From: Echinicola salinicaeni
GTDB lineage: Bacteria; Bacteroidota; Bacteroidia; Cytophagales; Cyclobacteriaceae
Direction of reading: 5' to 3'
NCBI RefSeq assembly: GCF_014280965.1
Contig: NZ_JACODZ010000004.1
Coordinates: 372,001-436,000 of the forward strand
Length of the DNA stretch: 64,000 bases
The position numbers and the translations under genes were made by a program. Positions 54,177-62,133 of the stretch are shown here, piece after piece. Every line of letters begins with the position of its first letter. Positions within the stretch are counted from its first letter, which is position 1. The notes beneath the pieces were generated by a model. It did not search any database. It saw only the letters and a program-made list of their open reading frames with translations, and had not been told where the DNA came from.

Positions 54177-54911
54177 TTTAGGGTTATGTATTTAGACTAT
54201 GCTTTTAATTTTTTCTAAAAAGAAATGACAATGTAAAAAATAACATATTACAAATGAAATCATCATTCTAAAATCAGTAAAAACTATAATAAATCTTTAA
54301 TAAAGCCTCTAAATATTTTGCAAACTGAATCAAAATTGAACAGAAGTTTTTTTTGGTTTAATGCTTTTTTGCCGCCAAGGTTTGTTTTTTGATTGATTTT
54401 CTTACTTTAATTTTTCTTGACCATATCTTCCAAAATAGACTTCTGCATGCTTTAGGTTTTTGTGGGATTCATGGTGCCTATAGTAGGTATATATTGCTCG
54501 AACCCTTTTATTTTTGCCTCTAGGTGTTCGGGAATGAAGGGAATGTCCAATGTGACCACTTTTGCTGATAGTAAACAGTTTAGGGGCAATTAATGTTGAA
54601 TGCATAACTTCTATTTGGCCTTTGTTAGGGTAGAAGCATCTTTAGGTGTCTTTACTTTTGAAAGTAGCTTTAATTTCATGATAGAAGATTTCTATGAATT
54701 AATATTGAATAAGTAATTCAAAATAGCTAACCAAATTTACTCAATCCCGTTAGCAACAAGAATCGATGGATTCAAGCAGCTTAACTAAATTGAATATTTT
54801 CAATGTATTGTTAAGAAAATTTTTCAGTGGAAGGCTATGTTTCACTTTGAGAAAAATGTTAGTCCAAGATGAAACTTTAGCTGGTTTTGTTTAAAAAACA
54901 AATTTGAAATA
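54177..54911. other. 735-base intergenic region without a supported gene
   Basis: AT-rich DNA between divergent fecI and the TonB receptor at 54912. A basic 67-codon minus-strand ORF (54402-54605) has no recognisable family and lacks a promoter box. No palindromes, RNA motifs or repeats were found. Confidence 0.5.
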
Positions 54912-57287
54912 ATGAAAAGAACAACTCGGACCTGCAACCATTCAGGTTTTTTTCAATGGTACTTTTTTCTAAGCTTATTTTTCTTTGTCCCCATTTCTTT
55001 CGTAGCGGCACAGAGCAAATTTACCATCAGCGGTACAATTGAAGATGCAAGTAGTGGAGAGGGACTGATAGGAGCAACGGTTTTTGTCAAAGAGTTAGGG
55101 ACAGGAGCCACGAGCAATGTTTATGGGTTTTATTCACTGACTGTTCCAGAAGGAGACTATACCTTGGAGTATAGTTTTGTAGGGTATGAACCCATAATCA
55201 AGTCAATCAGTTTGAGAAATGACCAGAGTATCAGTGTCGAGCTTGAACCAGCATCCACGCAATTGGAGGAGGTGGTTGTTTCTGCAGACCCGGAAGATTC
55301 AAATGTCCGCTCAACACAAATGAGTGTAAACAAATTGGATATGCGGGAGGTGTCGGCCATTCCAGTGATTTTTGGGGAAAAGGATATTGTGAAAACAATT
55401 CAATTACTTCCAGGTATCAAATCAAGTGAAGGAGGTGGAGGTTTCTTTGTAAGAGGAGGGAGTGCTGACCAAAACCTTATTTTATTGGATGAAGCCCCCG
55501 TTTATAATGCTTCGCATTTATTGGGTTTCTTCTCGGTTTTTAATTCTGATGCCATTAAGGATTTGACCATTTATAAAGGACATATTCCTGCGGAGTATGG
55601 AGGCAGGGCTTCTTCGGTATTGGATATAAAAATGAAGGAAGGGAATAATAAGAAGTTTGCCGCACAAGGTGGGATAGGCTTGATTTCCTCAAGGGCAACC
55701 ATAGAAGCACCAATTGTTAAAGATAAGGGGTCATTTGTGGTTTCAGGAAGAAGGACTTATGTGGATATGTTTCTTAAGCTTTCCAATAATGAGGATTTGA
55801 ATAATTCTACCTTATATTTTTATGATCTTAATGCCAAAGCAAACTATAGGTTGGGTGATAAGGACAGGGTTTTTGTGTCTGGTTATTTTGGGAGAGATAA
55901 TTTTGGTTTCAATGATCAGTTTGGCTTCGATTGGGGAAATGCTACAGCTACAGCCCGATGGAATCACCTGTTTAATGATAAATTGTTCCTTAATACTACT
56001 GCTGTTTTTAGCGATTATAATTATGATGTGGAGATAATGGCTGAAGAGGAAGATGGTGAAATGAATGGCTTTAAGGTGATGTCGGCAATTAGGGATATCA
56101 GTTTAAAGGAAGATTTTGAATATTATATCAGTCCCGAAAATACCTTGAGGTTTGGTATAAGTGGGATCCGCCATAATTTTTTACCTGGAGAGATTGTTCC
56201 ACAGGGGGATTCTTATATCAATGCGCAAGAGCTGCAACGGAAGTATGCATGGGAAACAGCTGCTTATGTTTCTGAGGATTTGAACGTTTCTCCAAGTTTA
56301 AATGTCAATGCTGGTCTAAGGTATTCTTGGTTTGCCCAGGTTGGGCCTGGTGAAATATTTACCTATGATGAAGATGGGGATATTGTGGATGCTCAAAGCT
56401 ATAAGAGTGGTGAGATAGTTAAATCCTATGGAGGTTTGGAGCCTAGGTTAGGGATAACTTATCTATTAAATGAAACAACATCTCTCAAGGCTTCCTATGG
56501 TAGAAATAGGCAATACTTGCATTTAGTTTCCAATTCCAATGCGGGTACCCCTATAGACTTATGGATTCCGTCAAGCAATAATGTCAAGCCTCAAATAGCT
56601 GATCAGATTGCTTTGGGCTATTTCAGGAATTTTAATGATAACTCCTATGAAGGATCTGTGGAGGTTTACTATAAAGACATGCAAAACCAAGTGGATTATA
56701 AGACAGGTGCAGAATTAGTCTTTAATGAAAATGTAGAGTCTCAGTTATTGTTTGGAAAGGGCTGGTCCTACGGAGCAGAGTTTTTCCTTAGAAAAAATAA
56801 GGGAGACTTAACGGGTTGGATAAGTTATACTTTATCTAAGACTGAAAGACAATTTGATGGGGTAGATTATGGAGAGGTTTACCCCGCCAGTTGGGATAGG
56901 CCGCATGATTTTTCCATAGTAGGGATTTATCAGTTGAATCGAAAGTGGAACTTATCAGCCTCTTTTGTTTATCGATCCGGTGATGCGGTAACCTATCCGG
57001 TGGGCAAATATGAGTCGAAAGGAGAGGTGATCAACCTGTATGAAAAGAGGAATAATAGTCGCTTGCCTGATTATCACCGATTGGATTTGGGGGCGACTAT
57101 GAAGCTGAAAAATAATGAACGTTTTGAGTCGGATCTTAACTTCTCCATCTATAATGCTTATGCAAGAAAGAATGCCTTTTTAGTGAACTTTAGAGAGAGT
57201 AGGGAAGACCCTACAAAAACAGAGGCAGTGAAATTCTCCCTTTTTAGCATCTTGCCTTCTATTACCTATAACTTTAGATTTAAATAA
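54912..57287 (+). CDS. TonB-dependent outer-membrane receptor with carboxypeptidase-like N-terminal domain
   Basis: 791 residues. Signal peptide (FFQWYFFLSLFFFVPISFVAA), CarboxypepD_reg-like domain (ISGTIEDASSGEGLIGATVFV, EYSFVGYEPIIKSI), plug (IVKTIQLLPGIKSSEGGGGF; FVRGGSADQNLILLDEAPVY; NASHLLGFFSVFNSDA) and barrel ending FNFR-like. It shares the plug and N-terminal layout of the receptor at 17927, so the two are paralogues. It is 1 base from its DUF4249 partner. The substrate is unknown. Confidence 0.9.
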   Translation: MKRTTRTCNHSGFFQWYFFLSLFFFVPISFVAAQSKFTISGTIEDASSGEGLIGATVFVKELGTGATSNVYGFYSLTVPEGDYTLEYSFVGYEPIIKSISLRNDQSISVELEPASTQLEEVVVSADPEDSNVRSTQMSVNKLDMREVSAIPVIFGEKDIVKTIQLLPGIKSSEGGGGFFVRGGSADQNLILLDEAPVYNASHLLGFFSVFNSDAIKDLTIYKGHIPAEYGGRASSVLDIKMKEGNNKKFAAQGGIGLISSRATIEAPIVKDKGSFVVSGRRTYVDMFLKLSNNEDLNNSTLYFYDLNAKANYRLGDKDRVFVSGYFGRDNFGFNDQFGFDWGNATATARWNHLFNDKLFLNTTAVFSDYNYDVEIMAEEEDGEMNGFKVMSAIRDISLKEDFEYYISPENTLRFGISGIRHNFLPGEIVPQGDSYINAQELQRKYAWETAAYVSEDLNVSPSLNVNAGLRYSWFAQVGPGEIFTYDEDGDIVDAQSYKSGEIVKSYGGLEPRLGITYLLNETTSLKASYGRNRQYLHLVSNSNAGTPIDLWIPSSNNVKPQIADQIALGYFRNFNDNSYEGSVEVYYKDMQNQVDYKTGAELVFNENVESQLLFGKGWSYGAEFFLRKNKGDLTGWISYTLSKTERQFDGVDYGEVYPASWDRPHDFSIVGIYQLNRKWNLSASFVYRSGDAVTYPVGKYESKGEVINLYEKRNNSRLPDYHRLDLGATMKLKNNERFESDLNFSIYNAYARKNAFLVNFRESREDPTKTEAVKFSLFSILPSITYNFRFK

Positions 57288-57288
57288 A

Positions 57289-58101
57289 ATGAAGTCATAT
57301 ATATATTTAGCTCTTATAGCAGTTTTATCCTTGTTTTCATGTGAGGAAGTGATCGATATCAGTTTAGAAGATGCCGAGCCTAGAATTGTTATTGAAGGGA
57401 TTGTTACGGATCAACCAGGCCCCTATACGGTCACCATAAGTAAGTCTGTAGGTTTTTATGAGGATAATGATTTTCCAGGTGTTGAAGGAGCCTATGTGGA
57501 GATTTCAGATGATATGGGAAATATTGATGTGCTGGAAGATTTGGGGAATGGTGAGTACCAAACAACAAGTATACAGGGGCAAAGAGGGGTGAATTACACT
57601 ATCAAGGTAAAAGTAGAGGGGGAAACCTATATGGCAGAAAGTCAAATGCAGGAAACGCAAGTTGCTATAGATTCTCTGTCGATTAGGTATGAGGAAGAAT
57701 CTTTGTTTTATAAAGAGGGGTATTACTTTAGGGCTTATTTCGAAGACCCTCCTGGTTTAGGGAATTATTACAGCTTTAATGTCTATGTCAATGGTGAAGT
57801 TTATGTTTTCGATTTTGATGGAGAATTGATTGAGGATGATAACTTTTGGCTGTGGGATGACAAGTTTACTGATGGTAATATTCAGGATTATGACTTCCCT
57901 CATACATTAGAGGAAGGGGATGAGTTATATGTGGAGTTGAGACATTTGGATAGGTCGACTTATGATTATTATCGGACCTTGGTGGAAGTAATTGATGGAG
58001 GAGGAGTAGCCCCGTCTAATCCTTTATCCAATTTTGGAGATACTGCTTTAGGATATTTTGCTGCTTTTTCGGTGACCTCCACAGAGGGGGAGGTAGAGTG
58101 A
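57289..58101 (+). CDS. DUF4249 family lipoprotein, partner of the 54.9 kb receptor
   Basis: A 270-residue lipoprotein: lipobox LFSC at Cys18, then EEVIDISLEDAEPRIVIEG, the DUF4249 opening (PYTVTISKSVGFYEDNDFPG) and a beta-rich acidic body. It starts 1 base after the receptor stop codon, so the pair is translationally coupled. It is shorter than the 308-residue copy at 20272. The family role is inferred as surface binding for its receptor. Confidence 0.85.
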   Translation: MKSYIYLALIAVLSLFSCEEVIDISLEDAEPRIVIEGIVTDQPGPYTVTISKSVGFYEDNDFPGVEGAYVEISDDMGNIDVLEDLGNGEYQTTSIQGQRGVNYTIKVKVEGETYMAESQMQETQVAIDSLSIRYEEESLFYKEGYYFRAYFEDPPGLGNYYSFNVYVNGEVYVFDFDGELIEDDNFWLWDDKFTDGNIQDYDFPHTLEEGDELYVELRHLDRSTYDYYRTLVEVIDGGGVAPSNPLSNFGDTALGYFAAFSVTSTEGEVE

Positions 58102-58195
58102 TAGGCCCAGTTTTTATGTGCTTTCAATGGGTTTACGGTTGGTGATTTCTTAACAATGTAGTTTGGAAACTAACTATACAAATTAATTAGAAGTG

Positions 58196-58231
58196 AAAAC
58201 TCCTCCCATGACTTTAAGTGGGAGGAGTTTT
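58196..58231. terminator. Terminator after the TonB receptor/DUF4249 pair
   Basis: AAACTCCTCCCA and TGGGAGGAGTTT form a stem of about 12 bp with a T-run on the plus strand. On the minus strand the T-run is only GTTTTC, so its value for the convergent gene is less certain. Confidence 0.8.
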
Positions 58232-58314
58232 TTGTTTGTAAGAGGACAAGAAAAAGGGTTGTAGAAAGCTTAGCCTCAATTTATAAGTAGTATTATTAAT
58301 GGTTACTAATCCTA

Positions 58315-61110
58315 TCAATTGGATATTGTTATTTCACTTTTCTTCACTTCATAGGTCAATTCCTGATAGCCTATATCACCATTTTCTGAGATGGCTTCTA
58401 TGACAACCATGATGTTTCCGGTAATATCCCCGTTATAAAAGTTGACGGTAGCTTTTCCATTTTCGTCGGTTATGACCTGTGGTTGCCAGTGCACCAATGT
58501 TCTAAGGTCAGGTTTTATCCAGTCTTCTGAATCGATATGCTCATATTTAGGCGTATAAAATTCCTTGGAGGGTGAATAAAGTGGGATGGCGGCCTTGAGG
58601 ATTCCTGGGGTGTATTGGGCACTGAAAATCCCTTTTCCAGCATAGGTGTATATGGCGATCACATTTCCTGACACAGGTATGTCCGGGGGAGAAACCTGTG
58701 GGTATACTTCCATATACAATTGGTTAAACTGGTCGGGAAATCGAATCAGTTCAACACTTTTCACCTCGGAAGGAGGGATGTTCGGAATGAGGTCATAATT
58801 ATAATTGTTTACAGGGATTCCGTCGACTACTACAAGTGTTTCTTCACCACCAGGAATGGTGGCCTTCAAGTAACTCCCTGTCGGTCCGCCAAGACTATCT
58901 TGATCAAATGTTTCATTAACTCTTTCTATTCTGATTTCAGGATAATTGAATAGCAGGACGCTATATAATCCATAGGACCAATTTTGCTCTTTTTCTTGGA
59001 TTTCTTCTCCGTTGATGACTTTGTCCGGTTTTCCAAACCGTTTCATGACTTTTTCCCTTTGTGGTGTTAGGAGATAGTCTTCCACAGTTACTTCTTCTAG
59101 TTCGATAGCATCATTTGAGAGCCTGAATGCCCTTTCTACTTTGTTTTTTTCCTGCTGTTGTTCTATTAAGGCAAATTGGATGCTGTCCAGCGCTTCAATG
59201 GTTTTTCTTTGGTCAAAATCGATCTGTGGAGATTGGTTTTTGTCCAAAGTAATATTATAGTCTTTTTTCTTACCAGACTTATTGGCACTTTGTATAAGGA
59301 CGTTCAGTTTATGTCCATAGGTATCCGGGAGGGGGAAATGAAAGCGGCCCAGGCTGTCGGTGCTTTGGGATTGGAATAAGGGTTTCTCCCCAAAAGTCAT
59401 TAAGGTAAGTGCTGCACCTTCTTTCTTGTTTTTTGGTGACAATACACCTCCTACTGTTCCTGATATATGAAGAGAACTCTCAGGTTCATATATAATGGTG
59501 TCTATAGGCTGATTGTAGTTATACCTGCGCCAACCTTGGGTGAGCATTAGCGCATCCAAATCCTGAAGTCGGTTTTTGTTATTTTTGTCAAAGTAGTAAC
59601 CAGGACTTTCAATTTCACCTCTTAGGTCAGCATTGAGCAAGAGTTGGGAAAGAATGTTTTGCCGGTTTTTTTGGGTTTTACCCATCAACTCATTATTGAT
59701 AACCAACACGGATAGGTTAACTTTTTCCGGGTTGCCCGCAGGGTCAAGGACTTTGATATCCAGTGTTGTTTTTTTTCTTTGTTTATAGGAAGAAGAGTCA
59801 GTTTGGGCTTTGACTTGTAGCCTGTTTTCCGATCTTTCATTAAAATAAAGTCTTTCGGCAATAGGCTGTCTGTTTTGATTTAAAAGAGTGAAAGAAAGGA
59901 TGCCCTCTGGGAGACTGTTTTGTGGTAGAGGGACCATCATTTCTCCCTTTTTGAGACGCCCTTTCATGAGAAAATATTCTATTCCCCTGCATTTAATTTG
60001 TATAAAGATGCTGTCATTAACAGGGGCTGAATTGACTGATATTAGCCTGATTATGTTCTCTCCTCGAACCAGGGAAAAGGACTGTCCCTTAGGTTTTACT
60101 TTTGGTAAAGGAAATTGGAAGTTGATGGTAGTATCTCTCTTGGAAGGTATGGCGGCAAAATACTGCCGGGCACTGTCTGGTGACAAAAATACGGTGCCCA
60201 TGCCCAAATGATTACTTTCAAAATCAGTGATGATTTCACCTTTGTCATTTACTATATTCCCTTTGACTTTGGAGCCCTGACCCTTGCTGTTCACTGCTTT
60301 AAACCCGACCTTGCTGATTGTACGGTGAATCATATCTCCTCCTTCAGGGAAAAACTGTAAATCAATATCGTCCTGCCCCAAGGAAAAGGTTTTGGTGAAA
60401 TGTAGGCCATTTAATGTGGTTATACCAAGTGTTGCCAAATTGCTTTCTGCATCTATTGGATATTCCAGGGTGTAGAAGTCATCATTGTCAGCCTTCAGTC
60501 TAAGAGTATCTTTTTGGTTGTTAATATCTAAGTATACACCCAATTTTTTGTGATGCAAGCTATCAATTAATTTTGGTGAAAAATGGGCGTTTAACCAGAA
60601 TTCCCCAGGTGACTTTTCTGAAAGGAAAACATTACTGATAGGGGAGGTTTGATCTTGGTCAAGGGAAGGGAAGATGTCGATATACTCTTCGAAGACAAAG
60701 CTGTCACCGAAATTTTTGTTCCATTGGGTATAGGCCCTGATCAGGTATTTTCCAGCAGTATAGCGATCATATAAATCAAAAAAGTTATCTCCCACGCCAT
60801 TGGAAAGTTTAATGATCTTTTCATCTTTCACCTTCTCATCTGGACCTATCAGTTGTATATGAAGTATGTTGCTCAGTTGGCTTGGTGCATGGTGGAGCCC
60901 CTCAGTAACGATTGCTTTGATCCAGATCGTTTGGTCCGTGGTATAGGTTTTACGGTCCAGTTGCAAATATATTTTTTCAGATAAAGCAGTTAGTGATGCT
61001 ATTTTTAAATTTTGAGCCCTTAATGATGGGCTTGAAAACATACATATTAGGATGAAATATATGGTAGCTGGTATGCGCCCTATTTTGATCGACTTAAGCT
61101 TGTTCATCAA
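58315..61110 (-). CDS. Large MG2-like surface/periplasmic protein with TonB plug-like domain
   Basis: 931 residues. Signal peptide (ATIYFILICMFSSPSLRA), then an alpha-2-macroglobulin MG2-like N-terminus (LSEKIYLQLDRKTYTTDQTI, WIKAIV). Several Ig-like beta domains follow, for example NKKEGAALTLMTFGEKPLFQ. The region ~660-800 reads like a TonB-receptor plug (LEEVTVEDYLLTPQ, ETLVVVDGIPVNNYNYD, PPSEVKSVELIRFPDQF) but no barrel follows. The C-terminus is a further beta domain (HWQPQVITDENGKATVNFYN). Such proteins are common and poorly understood in Bacteroidota. Function unknown; a ligand-binding scaffold at the outer membrane is a guess. Confidence 0.7.
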   Translation of the reverse strand: MMNKLKSIKIGRIPATIYFILICMFSSPSLRAQNLKIASLTALSEKIYLQLDRKTYTTDQTIWIKAIVTEGLHHAPSQLSNILHIQLIGPDEKVKDEKIIKLSNGVGDNFFDLYDRYTAGKYLIRAYTQWNKNFGDSFVFEEYIDIFPSLDQDQTSPISNVFLSEKSPGEFWLNAHFSPKLIDSLHHKKLGVYLDINNQKDTLRLKADNDDFYTLEYPIDAESNLATLGITTLNGLHFTKTFSLGQDDIDLQFFPEGGDMIHRTISKVGFKAVNSKGQGSKVKGNIVNDKGEIITDFESNHLGMGTVFLSPDSARQYFAAIPSKRDTTINFQFPLPKVKPKGQSFSLVRGENIIRLISVNSAPVNDSIFIQIKCRGIEYFLMKGRLKKGEMMVPLPQNSLPEGILSFTLLNQNRQPIAERLYFNERSENRLQVKAQTDSSSYKQRKKTTLDIKVLDPAGNPEKVNLSVLVINNELMGKTQKNRQNILSQLLLNADLRGEIESPGYYFDKNNKNRLQDLDALMLTQGWRRYNYNQPIDTIIYEPESSLHISGTVGGVLSPKNKKEGAALTLMTFGEKPLFQSQSTDSLGRFHFPLPDTYGHKLNVLIQSANKSGKKKDYNITLDKNQSPQIDFDQRKTIEALDSIQFALIEQQQEKNKVERAFRLSNDAIELEEVTVEDYLLTPQREKVMKRFGKPDKVINGEEIQEKEQNWSYGLYSVLLFNYPEIRIERVNETFDQDSLGGPTGSYLKATIPGGEETLVVVDGIPVNNYNYDLIPNIPPSEVKSVELIRFPDQFNQLYMEVYPQVSPPDIPVSGNVIAIYTYAGKGIFSAQYTPGILKAAIPLYSPSKEFYTPKYEHIDSEDWIKPDLRTLVHWQPQVITDENGKATVNFYNGDITGNIMVVIEAISENGDIGYQELTYEVKKSEITISN

Positions 61111-61224
61111 ACAGTGTAAATGGTAAAGTTGTGAAAAGCTCTAAAAATAGTTGAATTAATTTGATAATGAAATGATTAGTTTTTCATCTGTTAAGATCCT
61201 TCGATGTACGGTGTGTTTGGAGGA

Positions 61225-61413
61225 TAAAAAAAAGCTATGAAACATCATCTCATAGCTTTAGTCAATTAACAATAAACCCAAAATAACCTGCTGTAAGAGA
61301 AGGATTCGAACCTTCAGAATTGTGGCTGTCTATTTGATCTCCTCAATTCTACCTGAAGGATAAGGTTTTGGTCTTATCTTCTTACAGTATCAAAAAGCCT
61401 TTTAACCTTTTGT
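61225..61413 (-). ncRNA. tRNA-like small RNA, copy 1
   Basis: A ~190-base predicted transcript from the TAACTTTG box to a terminator. The body 61291-61386 has an acceptor-like stem TGTAAGA / TCTTACA with G after it, a D-arm-like hairpin GATAAG/CTTATC, a 7-bp hairpin AGAATTG/CAATTCT with a 21-base loop, and a canonical T-arm GAAGG-TTCGAAT-CCTTC. It lacks the GG of a D-loop, a normal anticodon arm and an encoded CCA. It is not a standard tRNA. It is a partial duplicate of the copy at 61586-61806. Confidence 0.65.
61231..61259 (-). terminator. Terminator of tRNA-like copy 1
   Basis: AAAGCTATGA (61231-61240) and TCATAGCTTT (61250-61259) form a 10-bp stem; on the minus strand it is followed by TTTTTTTT. 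Nearly identical to the terminator of copy 2. Confidence 0.8.
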
Positions 61414-61419
61414 CTGATA

Positions 61420-61427
61420 CAAAGTTA
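61420..61427 (-). promoter_or_regulatory. -7 box (TAACTTTG) of tRNA-like copy 1
   Basis: CAAAGTTA on the plus strand reads TAACTTTG on the minus strand, about 33 bases upstream of the acceptor stem. A small GTATCA/TGATAC hairpin lies between. Confidence 0.55.
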
Positions 61428-61585
61428 ATAAAACTTTTTTAAAAAAATCAATTATCTAATCAAAATAATAAAAAAATATGTTTTATGTATGAAGAAAACG
61501 ATTGCAAAGCTGATAATTTGGTTAAAAACTTAAAAGTCTATTGTAAGCGTTTAGGTTTAATAATATTAGAAAGAAAGCTATAAAA

Positions 61586-61806
61586 CACAAAAAGCTATGA
61601 AACAATATCTCATAGCTTTAGTCAATTAACAATAAACCCAAAATAACCTGCTGTAGGAGAAGGACTCGAACCTCCACGGAGTAGTTAGGCAAAACACGAG
61701 CTCGATATTTGCTTTTTCCCAGATTCTCCACCCTCGAGACAGGAGGGCTTGTCTGCCAATTTCAACATCCTACAGTATATATGAAAAGTCCTTTTGTCTT
61801 TTCCTT
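61586..61806 (-). ncRNA. tRNA-like small RNA, copy 2 (type II body, GUC anticodon-like loop)
   Basis: A ~220-base predicted transcript. The body 61651-61774 fits a tRNA cloverleaf: acceptor TGTAGGA / TCCTACA, U8, a Leu-type D-arm with loop AAATTGGCAGA, anticodon arm CCCTC-CTGTCTC-GAGGG, a ~55-base variable arm with its own stem, and T-arm GGAGG-TTCGAGT-CCTTC, then G at position 73. The loop reads GUC with C38 and G73, the AspRS identity pattern, but U37 is odd and the variable arm is far too long. No CCA is encoded. Function unknown. Confidence 0.7.
61591..61619 (-). terminator. Terminator of tRNA-like copy 2
   Basis: AAAGCTATGA (61591-61600) and TCATAGCTTT (61610-61619) form a 10-bp stem. 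On the minus strand it is followed by TTTTTGTGTTTT. It is an almost exact repeat of the copy 1 terminator 360 bases away. Confidence 0.8.
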
Positions 61807-61812
61807 ATGATT

Positions 61813-61820
61813 CAAAGGTA
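61813..61820 (-). promoter_or_regulatory. -7 box (TACCTTTG) of tRNA-like copy 2
   Basis: CAAAGGTA on the plus strand reads TACCTTTG on the minus strand. A GAAAAG/CTTTTC hairpin lies between it and the acceptor stem. Confidence 0.6.
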
Positions 61821-61990
61821 ATATACTGGTTTGTTAATTCAAAATAATTCAATAAATAAATTTAAAAATTAATGATTTAATAATTTATTCAATTTATTGA
61901 TGAATTATTCGTAACTGTTTTTTTGACCTTTAAAAAGGTGTTTAAGTACTTTTTTAACTGGATTTTGTGTTGGAAAGATGTTGGATAAAA

Positions 61991-62128
61991 AAAGAGGCTG
62001 TCTCATAAGTCGAGTTTTTTGTGTCATTCTGACGAAAGGAAGAATCTCATAGAGTTGATTTCCAGTAGCAAACAAGTCTAGATATTTCTCCTAACGTAGA
62101 AATGACATATTTTGAGACAGCCTCTTTA
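61991..62128. mobile_element. MITE-like palindromic element
   Basis: A 138-base element with 15-bp perfect terminal inverted repeats AAAGAGGCTGTCTCA (61991-62005) / TGAGACAGCCTCTTT (62114-62128). The interior is itself weakly palindromic (GTCATTCTGACGAAAGG against the complement of CCTAACGTAGAAATGAC). No coding capacity. The stem also gives the M3 peptidase gene a terminator-like hairpin. Similar terminal repeats are common in non-autonomous Bacteroidota elements; identity was not searched. Confidence 0.65.
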
Positions 62129-62133
62129 GAATA

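Noticed and set aside
54402-54605. Basic 67-codon minus-strand ORF in the 54.2-54.9 kb gap
   Set aside because: No family resemblance, no promoter box or terminator and an odd composition; kept as part of a gap description only.
61231-61673. The 83-base direct repeat as an attL/attR pair of an integrated element
   Set aside because: Only 277 bases lie between the repeats, there is no integrase, and each repeat has its own matching 5' half and promoter, so duplication of RNA genes fits better.
61225-61806. Twin RNAs as tmRNA, 6S RNA or RNase P RNA
   Set aside because: Too short for tmRNA or RNase P, no tag peptide ORF or tmRNA D-domain motif, and no 6S central-bubble layout.
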